Shown: piece after piece, positions 33,230 to 44,215 of the stretch
Position numbering within the stretch: position 1 is the stretch's first letter
How the letters are laid out: every line of letters starts with the position of its first letter
Source: Delphinus delphis
Taxonomy: Eukaryota; Chordata; Mammalia; Artiodactyla; Delphinidae
NCBI RefSeq assembly: GCF_949987515.2
Contig: NC_082692.2
Coordinates: 86,065,488-86,129,487 of the forward strand
Reading direction: 5' to 3'
DNA length: 64,000 nucleotides
Translations under genes and position numbers: made by a program
The notes under the pieces: model-generated
Databases searched by the model: none
Seen by the model: only the letters and a program-made list of their open reading frames with translations
Told to the model about the DNA's origin: nothing

Positions 33230-33420
33230 AAGAATCATCATTTATGAAGCACTTTAACGTGTTTAAGGTTTTCACTATAATGCTCACATCCACTGAATCT
33301 CAGTACAACAATAGCCCTGAAGAAGAAGGCTATATTATCCATTTTTTTATAGGTAAGGAAACTAAGTTTACAGAGGCAAAACCATTTGATCAAAGTTGGC
33401 TAGCGTGTTTCTAATCTTTT
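33230..33420 (-). mobile_element. MIR SINE
   Basis: 'tttatgaagcactttaacg', 'tataggtaaggaaactaag' and 'gatcaaagttggctagcg' match complement MIR. The region is AT-rich and diverged. Confidence 0.65.
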
Positions 33421-33424
33421 ATTC

Positions 33425-34020
33425 AAATACACATCAGAAAAATATACACATTATAAGTAGCCAGGGAAATGGATTTCATGAAGTGAACATTTCCACGTGA
33501 AGTGAACATTACCAGCATCTCAGTCAAAAAGCAGCAGATCATTACCAGCTCCCCAGGAGCCCCTTCTGTTCCTGCCACCTACTAACCCCCGAGGGCAAAC
33601 GCTTCCCTGACTTACACCATAAACTAATTTTGCCCGTTCGAAAAGGCACAGAAATGCAATCGTGCAGTAGTCACTCTTGTCCACAGTTTCCTGCGACGTC
33701 CTGGAATGGTGTGGAGACGGAATGGTGTGGTCAGTAACTGACCAGCTTCCGGGTTGTTGCCCGTGGGTGGCTCTTACAAATGGTGTGGCCATGCCCATTC
33801 TTGAAGGTGTCCTCTGCTGCACATAGGTGTGCTTCTGTCAGCATGTACTTCAGAGGGAAAGGTTTGGCTTTAGTAGAGTCTGTTTTCCTAAGTGTTCGGA
33901 CCCAGCTACACTCCCACCAGTGGCATAGGAGAGTTCCAGTTGCTTTATTGCCTCATTAAGATTTGGGATTGCCTCTCACTTTTGTTCTAGCCATTCTGCT
34001 GGGGTCAGATCAACTTTGGG
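33425..34020 (-). mobile_element. Ancient L1M fragment
   Basis: Antisense L1M text such as 'cccgagggcaaacgcttccc' and 'acaccataaactaattttgc', then 'cacacccagctacactccc'-like sequence near 33900 ('acactcccaccagtggc'). A small internal duplication of 'gtgaagtgaacatt' lies at about 33479-33510. Confidence 0.7.
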
Positions 34021-34059
34021 TAGAGGGGTCGAGCATCAGATCTAGGACACGCATTTCTA

Positions 34060-34130
34060 GGACAGGGTCTAGCCTCGTGTCTGGCAGCACTTGGCGTGCT
34101 CACGGGATACTGGTTGAATGGACGAATGAA
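34060..34130 (+). mobile_element. LINE-2 3' tail
   Basis: 'ctagcctcgtgtctggcag' and 'actggttgaatggacgaatg' match the L2 terminus. Confidence 0.5.
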
Positions 34131-34559
34131 GGGCCCTGATGCTCACAGCGTTTTTTCTACAGCACTCTGTTTGTTGCCGCTCCCTCAGTCCCGGACTCCT
34201 GCATATTACAGCTCCCAACTTCTCCTCTGAAACCACACGGTTTCACACATCAGGCAAACCAGCTTGAGGTTACACCTTCAGTCTCTAAGACTGGGAATCA
34301 GTAGCAAAAGGAAGCCAAGGCACAGCCGTGGGTGGCGTGGTCCTGGGCTGCAGACCAAGGCAAACATCCCCGGTGTCCACCTGGGACTAGAAGTCAGTAG
34401 AGACTGTTTCCCTCAAAGAAAAGTCACTGGAGCAAAAGGAGGGAGAAAAACAAGAAGACAGCTGTGCCAACAGCCCCGCGTGTGTGCACTAACACATCGC
34501 ACAGCAGAGGAGAGTGACCTCGGGATGGAGAAGAGGCTCTTAATTCCCTTGCAAACTAC
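34131..34559. other. Unassigned
   Basis: Unique. No gene, repeat or motif cluster seen. Confidence 0.45.
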
Positions 34560-34690
34560 ACGGCTTCATTAGGGCAACTCTTTCAGAGGAAATCAAATAG
34601 ATGACTGTTCCAATTTTAAATGCCCTCCTGAGAACAGGATTAAGTATGATTAAGACAATTCTATTCATTGGGAAAAGCAGACGGCTGCCC
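34560..34690. promoter_or_regulatory. Candidate conserved element
   Basis: Unique AT-rich stretch with 'gaaatcaaatagatgactg', 'aggattaagtatgattaag' and 'caattctattcattgg'. Short, low certainty. Confidence 0.25.
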
Positions 34691-34784
34691 AGGGCCTCTT
34701 GCCCTCAAACACACCGGGTCTGAGAGCTTTCCTCCTTTTGCGTCTTCTTCGTCATCCTGCCAGCAAAGTCTGAGAAGGGAATAA

Positions 34785-34995
34785 TAACAGTAACAGCATT
34801 CTGGAGCGCTTACTATGTACTAGGCACTGCCCCGAGCGCTTTGACAGAGTCACTTCATGTCATCTTCACTAAGATCCTGCCAGGCAAGGACTGGTCCCCT
34901 CCCCATTTAAAGGTAGGAGACGGAAGCTTGCAGAGGTAATAGCTAAAGATCAGATAGCTGGTTAGCAAGTGGTCAAGGCGGGCCTCGGACCCTGG
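34785..34995 (-). mobile_element. MIR SINE
   Basis: 'gcgcttactatgtactaggc', 'atgtcatcttcactaagatc' and 'aagcttgcagaggtaatagc' match complement MIR. Confidence 0.8.
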
Positions 34996-34999
34996 CGCT

Positions 35000-35430
35000 C
35001 CAGTTATGTACCACGGGTAGCAAATCACCCCGATATTTGACGACTTAAAAAGACAGCCATTAGGGCAGGGATCCACTGCATGTGGCGTTGACTGGGGTCA
35101 CCTGGTCGTACTCAGCTGGTGGAGGGGCTCATCGGGAGGGTACGAGACAGCTTCTCTCACGTGATCGGTGCCTTGGCCGGGAGGCTGGGTAACTCAGCTG
35201 GGACTGTCACCTGGAGAAAACAGGTATGATCTCTCCAGCACAGCTGTCTCACAGCAACTGCACTTTGACATGGCAGCTCAGGGCTCTCAGAGAGTTCTGA
35301 GGGAGCCAGTGGAAGCTGCCTGAGGCCTGGGAGAGCGTCTCTCCAGTGCTGTCAGAGTCCAGCCAGACCCAGGGGAGAGGACACAGACTCCACCTCTCAG
35401 TGGGAGGAGTGTCAGAGTCTGCAGCCGTCT
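35000..35430 (-). mobile_element. Ancient MLT1-like repeat, antisense
   Basis: 'gtagcaaatcaccccgatat', 'gcgttgactggggtcacc', 'aactcagctgggactgtcacc' and 'acatggcagctcagggctc' follow the antisense order of a fossil MLT1-type repeat. Divergence is high. Confidence 0.45.
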
Positions 35431-35509
35431 TGAGTCACCACATTTTGTCTTTGTTGGATTCCAGAGCCCTCGGCCACAACCATGAATTTACACTGCCTCA
35501 CTGGCTATT

Positions 35510-35785
35510 GCTGACTTTCTCCTCTGTGCCAGGCATTGCATGCATTTATATATCTTGTTTCAGTTAGTCATAAAAGAATGGAAAAGGGGTGGGGAAGAAG
35601 AAGGAGAAAAAGGAAGAGGAGAAAAAGGAAGAGGAAGGGGGAGGGGGAGGGGAAGGGAGGAAGGAGCCCAACATTTTCCTCATTTTATAGATGAAGAAAC
35701 TGCAATTCGGAGAAGGGAAGCCCCTTGTCCAGGGTCACAGGGCTAGCGAGTCAGGATGTGAAGCCTCTGTTCTTTCCATCCTCCA
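35510..35785 (-). mobile_element. MIR SINE with a purine tract inside
   Basis: 'ctgtgccaggcattgcatgc', 'ttatagatgaagaaactgc' and 'gtccagggtcacagggc' match complement MIR. A GGAAGA-type tract at 35577-35665 has expanded between the halves. Confidence 0.75.
35577..35665. repeat. GGAAGA-type purine tract
   Basis: Purine-only run built from GGAGAA, AAGGAAGA and GGGGGA units, within a MIR. Confidence 0.85.
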
Positions 35786-36109
35786 CACTGCCTTCCTTCT
35801 GGGTCCATGAGCCCTTTGCCCTGGCGAGTCTGCAGCCGTACTTTTGCCAGGTCCCAGATACCGCTCTACATGTAAGAGTTAAGGGTATCTTTTGACCCTT
35901 CACCCTTGCTTAAAGAATCCCCAGTTTCCAGAACAGCCTCTCCCAAGAGTTTCCTTCCCTGAGCAGAAGCTCTGATTTGTTCAAAGGTAGAAGAGCGATT
36001 ACAGGGATCACCTCTGACGGCAGAGAACTCCGTCTCGCTCCCTTTCAGGCCCCACTTCCCCCCAAAATGCTCTGTGGAGACACATATTGAAACTACACAT
36101 GCCATTCAG

Positions 36110-36400
36110 GGACAAAAAATATATCTATCCTAGTGGATGTCCAGTGCAGGGGCAGCTTTGAGGATGTACACAGAGCACCCAGAAAACGACCAACAAAGCG
36201 AAAGAGGTTTCTGCGCTAGATTTCTCATCTTCACGCCCTGACATAACACAGGAGCTGCTGCCTTTCCCGCACTATTTATCGCTGTGATGTGACAGTGCAG
36301 GTAACAGAAAGCAGGCAAGGAAGGCTTAATTATAAAAAGGAATCTTTTCAAGACACGTTAATTCCCTCTTTTTTTTTTTTCCTGATAAGAACTCACACAT
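36110..36400. promoter_or_regulatory. Candidate conserved non-coding element
   Basis: Unique block with 'cccgcactatttatcgctg', 'gtgatgtgacagtgcag', 'aggcttaattataaaaag' and 'gacacgttaattccc'. No repeat recognised. Confidence 0.35.
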
Positions 36401-36539
36401 GGACACAAAAATGTGAACCTACCTTAATCTGGGGCTCTCAGAATCACTGCTACTGTGATATCTTAATACCCGTTGGTTCAATGGTAGAATTTCAAAAATT
36501 TCTGGCTCAGATTTTCTGTGGCTGAGGGCAATGGAGCAA

Positions 36540-36790
36540 GGAGGTTGAAGGTGTGGGTTCTAGAGACAGCCTTCCTGCCTTCGAATTCTTCCCCTACCCC
36601 TCAGCACCCATGGGGCCTCGGCACCTCACGCCCAAGCCTCAGTTTCCTCACGTCTGAAACGGAGAGACCAACAGAACCTGCCTCCCAGCCTTGCTGTGAG
36701 GTCAAAGGAGACAAATATGAGAAGAACCTAACACAGTCCCTGGCACTTGCGTACTAAGTGTTCGTGTTTATTACATATCAGCTATTTCCA
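36540..36790 (+). mobile_element. MIR SINE
   Basis: 'gcctcagtttcctcacgtc', 'cagccttgctgtgaggtc' and 'acacagtccctggcactt' match plus MIR. Confidence 0.8.
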
Positions 36791-36899
36791 TGTCATTATT
36801 ATCAGGTAGTCCAGAGAGTTCAAATATCTAAAGTCACATACGCCACGTGGATACGTGAGTCTCAGTGTAAAATGACCGAGTATACATGCCTCTTGTCAG

Positions 36900-37545
36900 T
36901 CACTTCTAAACATGTGAATTATTATAAAAGTAATTTGTTTACTGTGGAAAATGTTTTGAACATAGAAAAGTGGAAAGAAAAAATAATCACCACCTATTAT
37001 CCAACTACCTGCAGATAAACATTTTTTTTAAACATTTTGGCCTATGTCCTTCCAGTTCCTTTCAGTGTACATACCTATATTTAATTTTTTTTTCAAGGTA
37101 CTTGCCTTTTTATGAGACTGATGCCTTTCCTATTGTGCTGAGGAGACAGGTTGGTACTTGCTTTTTTATAACGTGCTCTCTTCACCAATCACATATCATA
37201 AATATAGCCACGTGTCATTAAATATTCCTAGACAGCATCATAATAAACAGCTGTGTAGCCTTCCATCTCCTGAATATATCACTATTCATTGAACTGATCC
37301 CCTACTGTTGGACATTTAGGTTGCTTCCAATATTTTTACAATATTAAAAACAACACTGAAATGAAGCCTCGGAAATAAACTACCGTGCACTTCCAAGGTC
37401 TGTTCCCATAGGAAAAATTCCTAGAAATAGAATTCCCAGGTCAAAAGTTCTGCACATTTTTAAGGTTATATATAGGACCATAGCACCCTCCAGGAAGGGC
37501 GCATCACTCCCCGCAGTGGCGAATGAATATTTCTTTTCCCTATAT
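36900..37545 (-). mobile_element. Ancient L1/HAL1-like fragment
   Basis: On the complement the order is L1M/HAL1-like. On the plus strand 'gttggacatttaggttgc', 'attcctagaaatagaattcc' and 'gcacatttttaaggttat' are diagnostic. It is strongly diverged with no frame. Confidence 0.75.
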
Positions 37546-38694
37546 TTACCACCCCTGAGCATTCCTTGTTCAATTCTTTCAACAATTTTTTTTATTGAGC
37601 TGCCACTGTTTTCCAGCACTGTTGGAGATGTCTAGAACACAATCTCATTTCAGTCTGGCAGCTTTATCTCTCAACTTTACTGTCAGAGAAATAGAACTGT
37701 CTGATAAGTGCAACAGCGCGGGAGACAGGGCTTCAGCCTCTGAGACTATGAAGGGCCCATTCTTTCTGCCCCTTGGCCAGCAATGTGCCAGTCCTAATGC
37801 CCCCTCCTTACTGCTCTTGGGTCCTCTGTGCCTTAGTCTGCTCTTCTGGTCCAAGCCTTCTCCATAATGCGTGGCAAGAGCTTACAACCCAGACAGGAAG
37901 AGGGTTTCAATGCAAACACCTACTCTAGTGGATTATAATCTGGATCTCTGATTGAGAACGATTCTGAGGCTACATTTAAGCTCAGTTGAAAGAGTGCTAC
38001 GATTGATTAGTGATGTCTGCCACTGACATAGGAATGGCAAATAGTGGCATGTGTACTTATAGATTCTGTTATTTACTCAATTTCCAGGCTTTGGCTGGCC
38101 TTAGGGCAGAACCTTGTGGATTCATGTGCTTCTGATTTCTTTTGCTCCTTTCTTCTTCCTTATACTCTCCCAGTTCACTTTTTCCTTCTTTTTTCTTTCT
38201 GCACTTCACACGCATTTCACACCTCTGTAAATCTTGTTTCCTACAGACCACACCCCCATTGTGTTAAGCTTGCCGAGAAAGCTCACTGTTGCACTCTCTC
38301 TTGTCCCTTGATCTTTCTTTCTCTGCCTCTCCGCTCCTACAGATCGTTCACTCAGTTTCTCCTCTCTGTGTTACCAGAAGCTGTCACAGGCAAATGGTGA
38401 TGCACTCTTGCTGGACTGACCACAGGAGAGGGCTGTTTCCCTCAGGAAGCCCCATTGTTCGGTCAGGAGAGGCCTGACCTCTGATAGAGTCACCAGGAAT
38501 CCACCCCCACAGGAAACAAAGCACATCATTTATGATGCCTTGTTCACATCACAGCATCCGCTGATTGCTTCACAAGCTCCTGGAGACTGGTAAAATGTCA
38601 CTTGGAGAACAACTCCATGCTGGCCCGAGGCCTGTGGATAGCACTGCAATAGCCTCAAGGGGTCAACAGTCTTTGGGTTTAGTATTACGTTTCC
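37546..38694. other. Unassigned 1.1 kb
   Basis: Contains a pyrimidine-rich stretch at 38140-38200. The plus frame at 38044-38400 is compositional. No repeat family named. Confidence 0.45.
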
Positions 38695-38935
38695 CATAAA
38701 CAGCCTCCCCTGACTGAGCTCTGACAATGGATCAGACATCGTGCAAAGGGTCTGCATGCATTATCTCAAGGGATCTTCCTGCTCTTCTGGAAGCTGGTAT
38801 CATCATTGCTCCATTCTGTAGATAAGAAAACTGAGGCTCAGGGAGTCTAAGTAACGTGCCCAAAAAATCACTCTGCTAGGGAGCTGAGGAGCCTCCGGCT
38901 GGTGTGTGCAGCTCCACATTATACGTTAGTCAGTA
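38695..38935 (-). mobile_element. MIR SINE
   Basis: 'ctgtagataagaaaactgagg', landmark at 38816-38836, 'gtaacgtgcccaaaaaatc' and 'tatctcaagggatcttcc' match complement MIR. Confidence 0.82.
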
Positions 38936-39279
38936 TAATACATTGCTCCTTGCTTGTTGCCAGGTGTCCCACCTATCCATCCTGTCCCACCAAAGAACTC
39001 AGAAATAACGAAGACAGAATTGCCATTTTGCAGTTAAACCATATAGTCAGCCCACAGTGGATCCAATCAGCAAACTGCAAGGTGGTTTTAAAGAGATAGT
39101 CTGGCTCCCAGATTTCTAAGAATGAAGACATTAGCATATTTAAAGAAAATCATTGTCCCTCTATAGGAGGCTGGGCTACTACCAGCAGACACCGTCAAAA
39201 AGGGGACTTAAAGGATGCCCATCAAGCACCACCCAGGAGAGAGGTGGGCACACCTAGTCCGCTCTGTTAGGCTGCGCAT
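38936..39279. other. Unassigned
   Basis: Unique; 'gacattagcatatttaaag' near 39127 is a lone AT-rich site. Confidence 0.4.
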
Positions 39280-39400
39280 GCATTAACCTATCACGTACAG
39301 AGCACCTGCTATGTGCCAGCCACTGTGCCGGGCACTGTCCCCGCACTCACGGAACCTACATCCTAGACAGAGGGTGATGTACATGAACTAATGAAGTCTG
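39280..39400 (-). mobile_element. LINE-2 fragment
   Basis: 'gcacctgctatgtgccagcc', 'cactgtgccgggcactgtcc' and 'gaacctacatcctagacag' are complement L2. Confidence 0.6.
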
Positions 39401-40517
39401 AGCATTGGGGCCCTCACCTGCCTGGGCCCTTCCAAGAGCCCTAACAGTGTGTTCATGTGGTCACACGTTTTTGTAAAATTTGTCAGTGTAAGATCCTTCA
39501 GTGGCCATCGGTTAAGGCCACTGTCTCCACTTTTATTTCCTCTCTGTATTTAAAATAAATATTCACTTCTGTGCTGACTTCGTTTGGTTCCCCTGGACGC
39601 AGCCCCTGGCACAAGGATGGGAATACGGCTGGTTTATTTGGGAGGTGTATTGGCAGGCCTGTGGGGAAATGAGACCTGGAAGGGCACGCAGCCAACAAAG
39701 GCCACATTATCAAGGCAGCTCCCACTGTGGGGATCTGGAGCTTAATCCCATGGAGGCCTTTGGGGAACAGAATGTTTTAAAATAGCAGATTTCTCACTAT
39801 TTAGCTAAGGCAAGGCCAACAGATCGGGGGCGACTGCCATAGAAAGGGTAGCTTGTTACTCATAGTTCCCAAGAGGAGGGGGCACAGCACATGGGAAGCC
39901 ACACAGAGAAGCACAGGCGTTGGTCGGGAGGCAGAAGGACGGGGGCGGGGGGCCATGAAGAGCCTTTACTGTGGTTTCTGCAGGAAGGAACAGGTGAGGC
40001 AGGGTAAGGATGCTTACCATTGGCTAACTTGACTCATTTCTGTGGGCTCTGGGCACAGGGCTGTTCCTAGTTGGCTGGTACCTGGCCCTGGAATGGTTAG
40101 GGAAAGGGGATGGTGACTTGGCGTGTGAGAGCCTGATAGACAAAGAAGGGGCTGGATTGGTTGGTTTGCATTTGAAAGATACATCTGAGGGCGCATTTTT
40201 GAATCCACTAACCCTGGGAGGGAGTATTCCCTCAGGGTCAGCAAGGCCTCAGAGGTCAAAACAACAGCCTTGCAGAAAACAAAGACATAGTTAATGCCCA
40301 GGGTAGAACACACACCTCAGAGCAGTCCCACCCCGGAGAGAGGGAGCCACTGGCTGAGGGCTTCTGGTGGGAGTTATTTCCCCAGCACTGTTGGTGGCCA
40401 AGGGCACTTGGAGAAAGCTGGGGGTCCTGACACTGAGTGCCAGAGCCTGTGGGACATGGACAGGGCACCAAGAGCTCTGCTCCCTGCACCAAATTCTACA
40501 TTCACGGTTGTATATTC
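39401..40517. other. Unassigned 1.1 kb
   Basis: Probably old repeat remnants (e.g. 'catttgaaagatacatctg' near 40168) but no family can be assigned. No gene. Confidence 0.45.
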
Positions 40518-40541
40518 TTTTTTTTTTTTTTTTTTTTTTTT
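40518..40541. repeat. Homopolymer T tract
   Basis: About 24 consecutive T without a recognisable SINE or L1 beside it. It could be the poly-A end of an unidentified antisense insertion covering sequence to its right. Confidence 0.8.
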
Positions 40542-40625
40542 AATCAAGAAGGCTTCCAACATTGTATAAGCTTCAGACTCTACAAAACGGGGTCTGCCCC
40601 TATGGAGAGACAGTCAATACCTGAT

Positions 40626-41003
40626 CGTTAGGGGCTGAATTGTGGCCCAACTCAAATTCGTATATTGAAGTCCTACCCTCCTACACCTCAGAATGTGACT
40701 ATATTTGGAAAGAGGGCCTTTAAAGAGGTGACCAAGTTAAAATGAGGTCATTAGGGTGGGTCGTAATCCAGTACAGCTGGTGTTCTTATAAGAAGAGCAG
40801 ATTAGGGCAGAGACGCCCTCAGAGTGAAGACAGAGGGAGAAGACAGCCATCTGCAAGCCAAGCAGAGGGCTCAGAAGACACCAACCCTGCTGACACGTTG
40901 ACCTTGGACTTTCAGCCTCCAGAACTGTGAGGAAATAAATTTCTGTTGTTTAAGCCACCCAGTGCGTGGTACTTTGTTATGGCAGCCCTAGCAAACCAAT
41001 ACA
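40626..41003 (+). mobile_element. Solo LTR (MaLR/MLT1-like), copy A
   Basis: The 5' edge 'cgttaggggctgaattgtgg' (a decayed TGTTA...) leads to 'aatgaggtcattagggtgg', 'gtgttcttataagaagag', 'cagcctccagaactgtgag' and an AATAAA, and ends 'caaaccaataca'. Flanking five-base sequences ctgat (40621-40625) and ctgag (41004-41008) match at 4 of 5, the target size of ERVL/MaLR elements. No internal viral sequence adjoins it. Confidence 0.8.
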
Positions 41004-41454
41004 CTGAGGAAGTTCCGTCAGGCTGGTACCCTTCCACGTTGGTATCCAGGAACGTCCCCGGCTGGGCCCAGCCTCCCTGTGCAGCTGTGGGATCATGTAA
41101 TTTCCCATAGAGCAGGCCCCTGGCTGAGCGGGGGCCATGGCACTCCAGATGGTTCCTATTCCTTCTAGAAAGGGCAGTCATCCTCGGCTCCAACTGACTG
41201 TTCCCAGATCTTCTGGTTTCCCAAGAGGAGCCAGAAATCTGCATTCTATATGAAAACTCCCTATTTTTAAGAGCTGGTAATAAATTCAAACGTTCTTAAA
41301 GAAACACTCTTCAGGCCAAACAAAACAACGCTGCCAACAGGATTAGACTTGCGTCCATCGTTTGCGGCCTCCAGCTGTATTTCTTCCTTACAGGGAGCTA
41401 CCAGGTTCCCATCCGCCAGACATTTCTGTTTCTTGTCAGTGAATCCCTTGGTGT
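41004..41454. other. Unassigned
   Basis: Unique sequence between LTR copy A and a MIR. Confidence 0.45.
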
Positions 41455-41660
41455 TGACTTGGGAGCCAGATCAACCTGGGTTAAGAATCCCAGCTCCACT
41501 GCTTACTCCTGCAGAAGCTTGCACAGCTCACTTCTCCTCTCATGCCTTGGTTTCCTCATCTGGAAAGTGGGCATCACAAGGACTGCTGAGCTGTGAAGGT
41601 CAGAGGATGGCCTCAAAGGGCCGAGGGTGCAGCAGGCATCCAGGAGATGACAGCACTTTG
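41455..41660 (+). mobile_element. MIR SINE
   Basis: 'gacttgggagccagatcaac', 'cttggtttcctcatctgg' and 'gctgtgaaggtcagagg' match plus MIR. Confidence 0.75.
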
Positions 41661-42059
41661 CTTTCCTAGCTGATGTCTGCCTCCCAGGAATGCTGCAGCA
41701 GGCAGTGTCTGAGCCCGCGTGGGACCTGTGATAACTGACTCACGAGGTAAGTATCTCCTGGCCGTGACCTTGTCAGGCTGCTGTCCTCTCCTGGGGGTGG
41801 ACTGACCTTGAGACATTGTCCTTTCCAGTGTCTGCACGTTGGAATGAAGCACTGTGGGTTTGGCCTTAGAGGGTCCACAACGCTGAGGCGTAAAAGCTGG
41901 AGCTTTTTCCCTGATCAGAATCACTCTTGAAAACACACAGCCGGACACTCACTTCCCAGGCCCCGGATCACGATGTCAGTGGGCTCCAGGAGGAGGTCGG
42001 CTCCAAAGCCATCCCTGGTTCTGCCATTGGATTCACTGCATCACACATGTTCGTTTTTA
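41661..42059. other. Unassigned
   Basis: Unique; frames on the minus strand (41613-41948) without resemblance. Confidence 0.45.
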
Positions 42060-42360
42060 ATTCCCATCCAGCCGTGTAAAGACAGGAAGCACTGCCAAAT
42101 ATTGATCCCGGGAAACGAGACATTAATAAAGCTAATTCTGTCCCCCCGGGCCCTGTTCCCGCAGGCGGGCTAGACAGGCAGGCAGAGCCAACGTCTTCCT
42201 TTTTTTGTATTTTTCATAAATTGAAACCGACACTCGGCCCCGTGGATCAAGCTGAGAACACCGGCGACGGTGCAGCTGCGACGGGCCAGGTTCCCTATGG
42301 ATCTGGGGAATGTTTCTGTGAGTGTTTCGTTTGCAGAAGGGAGATGGCATAGCCAGCACG
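42060..42360. promoter_or_regulatory. Candidate conserved non-coding element
   Basis: Unique, CpG-retaining ('gaacaccggcgacggtgc', 'gctgcgacgggcc') with 'gacattaataaagctaattc' at its left. Bounded on the right by a MIR at 42370. Confidence 0.38.
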
Positions 42361-42369
42361 TGAAAACAA

Positions 42370-42570
42370 GTGTCTCAATCCTAGCTTGATTGTTTCCTTG
42401 CCGTGTGAGGACTCTGAGCAAGCTACTAACCTCTCCGAGCCTCAGTTTTCTTATCTGTGAAATAGGTGAACAGTAATACCTACGTCATTGAGAAGGTAAG
42501 AGGAATAAACACGAGACTGTGAAATGCTTAGCCCAGAGCTGCCCTGAGCTGCTGAACAATCATGTGCAGC
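42370..42570 (+). mobile_element. MIR SINE
   Basis: 'aagctactaacctctccgag', 'cctcagttttcttatctgtg' and 'gtgaaatgcttagcccagag' match plus MIR. Confidence 0.83.
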
Positions 42571-42639
42571 TCTTTACGTGAACATGTATTTTCCAGACGA
42601 CACGGTTTCCATGGCACGTTCTCTGGTTTATCTCACAGA

Positions 42640-43035
42640 GTTCAGCAGATGTTTAAAAATTGAAAAAAAAAATTGTGTTGTACCAACACATGCTATGACA
42701 TGGACGAGCCTTGAAAACATTAAGCTAAGTGAAAGAAGCCGGTCACAAGAAAACATATCATATGATACAACACAAACGAGACGTCCAGAAGAGGCAAACC
42801 CATAGAGACAGAAAGTAGACCAGGGATTTCCTAGGGATGCGGGGTTTAGGGGGAAACAGAGCATGACTGGTAACGGGTATGGTGTTTCTTTTCAGGGTAA
42901 TGAAATGTTCTAAAATTGACTATGGTGATGGTTTCCCAGCTCTGTGAATACGCTAAAAACCATTGAATTATATACATTAAATGGATGGATTGTATGTAAT
43001 GTGAATTATTTTTCAATCAAGCTGTTAAAAATTAT
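42640..43035 (+). mobile_element. Ancient L1 3' end (L1ME-like)
   Basis: Typical L1M 3' UTR text: 'taagtgaaagaagccggtc', 'cccatagagacagaaagtag', 'ggtgatggtttcccagctc', 'attatttttcaatcaagct'. No open frame survives. Confidence 0.8.
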
Positions 43036-43129
43036 TTGTTAAATGAATGTATGATTTAATAATTGGATGAGTCCACGTATGAAGGAATTTTGTTTCCTTG
43101 GCTGTTGAATCATTCCAAAGCACTTCGAC

Positions 43130-43265
43130 ATTTATCTGTAATTCAACAGGCTTATCGGACATTTATTAAGTGCCAGATATGGTGCTAGGGGCTGGGGGTT
43201 CAAAGACAGACGGGATCCATCTTCTCAAAGACACACACGAGAGAAAGGGAAACAGATTGTAAACG
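43130..43265 (-). mobile_element. LINE-2 fragment
   Basis: 'catttattaagtgccagat', 'tgctaggggctgggggttc' and 'cttctcaaagacacac' match complement L2. Confidence 0.6.
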
Positions 43266-43279
43266 CAGCTGCGAAAGAT

Positions 43280-43510
43280 AACACTGACACATCACTTACA
43301 ATGAGCCAGGCACTTATATTCTAATTATAAATATAAGTACAAATATGTTTTTTCATTTAATCTTCATAGCAACCCTTGAGGAATGTACCAGCATTATTTG
43401 TAGTCTTTAGATGGGAACACGGATGCACAGAGAGGGTCAGTAACTTGCTTAAGGTCCCTCAGCTAGTAAATGGTCAGCTCGGACTTGCAGCCCAGAAAGC
43501 CTGGCTCTAT
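43280..43510 (-). mobile_element. MIR SINE
   Basis: 'aatcttcatagcaacccttg', 'gtaacttgcttaaggtccc' and 'cagctagtaaatggtcagc' match complement MIR. Confidence 0.83.
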
Positions 43511-43834
43511 GCCCATGGCCTTGACTCCTGTGCTCCACTGCCCATGCAGGGTGACACTGTTCCAACAGCGAGGGTCCTAACCATGCTAGTGATGTGAGAG
43601 CCAAGGGCACTGTCACATCCCCCCCACCCTTGGGCTTGGGTTATCAGCCCTGCAAAATCTGTCTTTACACTTTCCTCCCGTTCCCTCCTCGCTCTGCCTG
43701 GCCGGCGTCTGGCCCAGACACACTCTGGAGACCGCAGGAAAGGATCCCCAGCCCTGCCTCTGGCATCAAGTACCGCCCCATCACCTGTCTGTTTCTCTTC
43801 CTTTCCTGTGGCAGAGCAGAAACACCACACTGCT
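43511..43834. other. Unassigned
   Basis: Unique, C-rich near 43618-43628, ending at LTR copy B. Confidence 0.45.
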
Positions 43835-44215
43835 TGTTATGGACTGAATGGTGTCCCCCCCCAAATCCATCTGTTGATGTCCTAACCTCCAATGTGACTG
43901 CATTGGGAGACAGGGACCTTATGGAGGTGATTCAGGTTCAATGAGGTCATAAGGATGGGGTCCTGACCTAATAGGACTGGTGTCCTTACAAGAGGAGGAA
44001 GAGACGCCACGAGCGTGGTGCACAGAGAAAAGGCCATGTGAGGACACAGCAAGAAGGTGGCCGTCTACAAGCCAGGAAGAGAGGCCTTGCCAGAACAATG
44101 CTGCTGGCACCTTGATCATGCACTTCTGGCCTCCAGAACTGTGAGAAATAAACGTCTGTTGTTTAAGCCACCCGATCTGTGGTATTTGTTATGACAGCCC
44201 AAGCCAATTAATATA
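43835..44215 (+). mobile_element. Solo LTR (MaLR/MLT1-like), copy B
   Basis: Starts TGTTATGGACTGAAT and contains 'aatgaggtcataaggatggg', 'ctggtgtccttacaag', 'ggcctccagaactgtgag' and an AATAAA, ending 'ccaattaatata'. Flanks ctgct and cttct match at 4 of 5. It is in the same family and orientation as copy A, 2.8 kb upstream. The regions between them show no gag or pol reading frames, so these look like two independent solo LTRs rather than one provirus. Confidence 0.8.

Noticed and set aside
41004..43834. Provirus interior between the two sibling LTRs
   Set aside because: No gag, pol or env-like frame seen, and each LTR has its own near-duplication. MIR, L1 and L2 pieces fill the interval.
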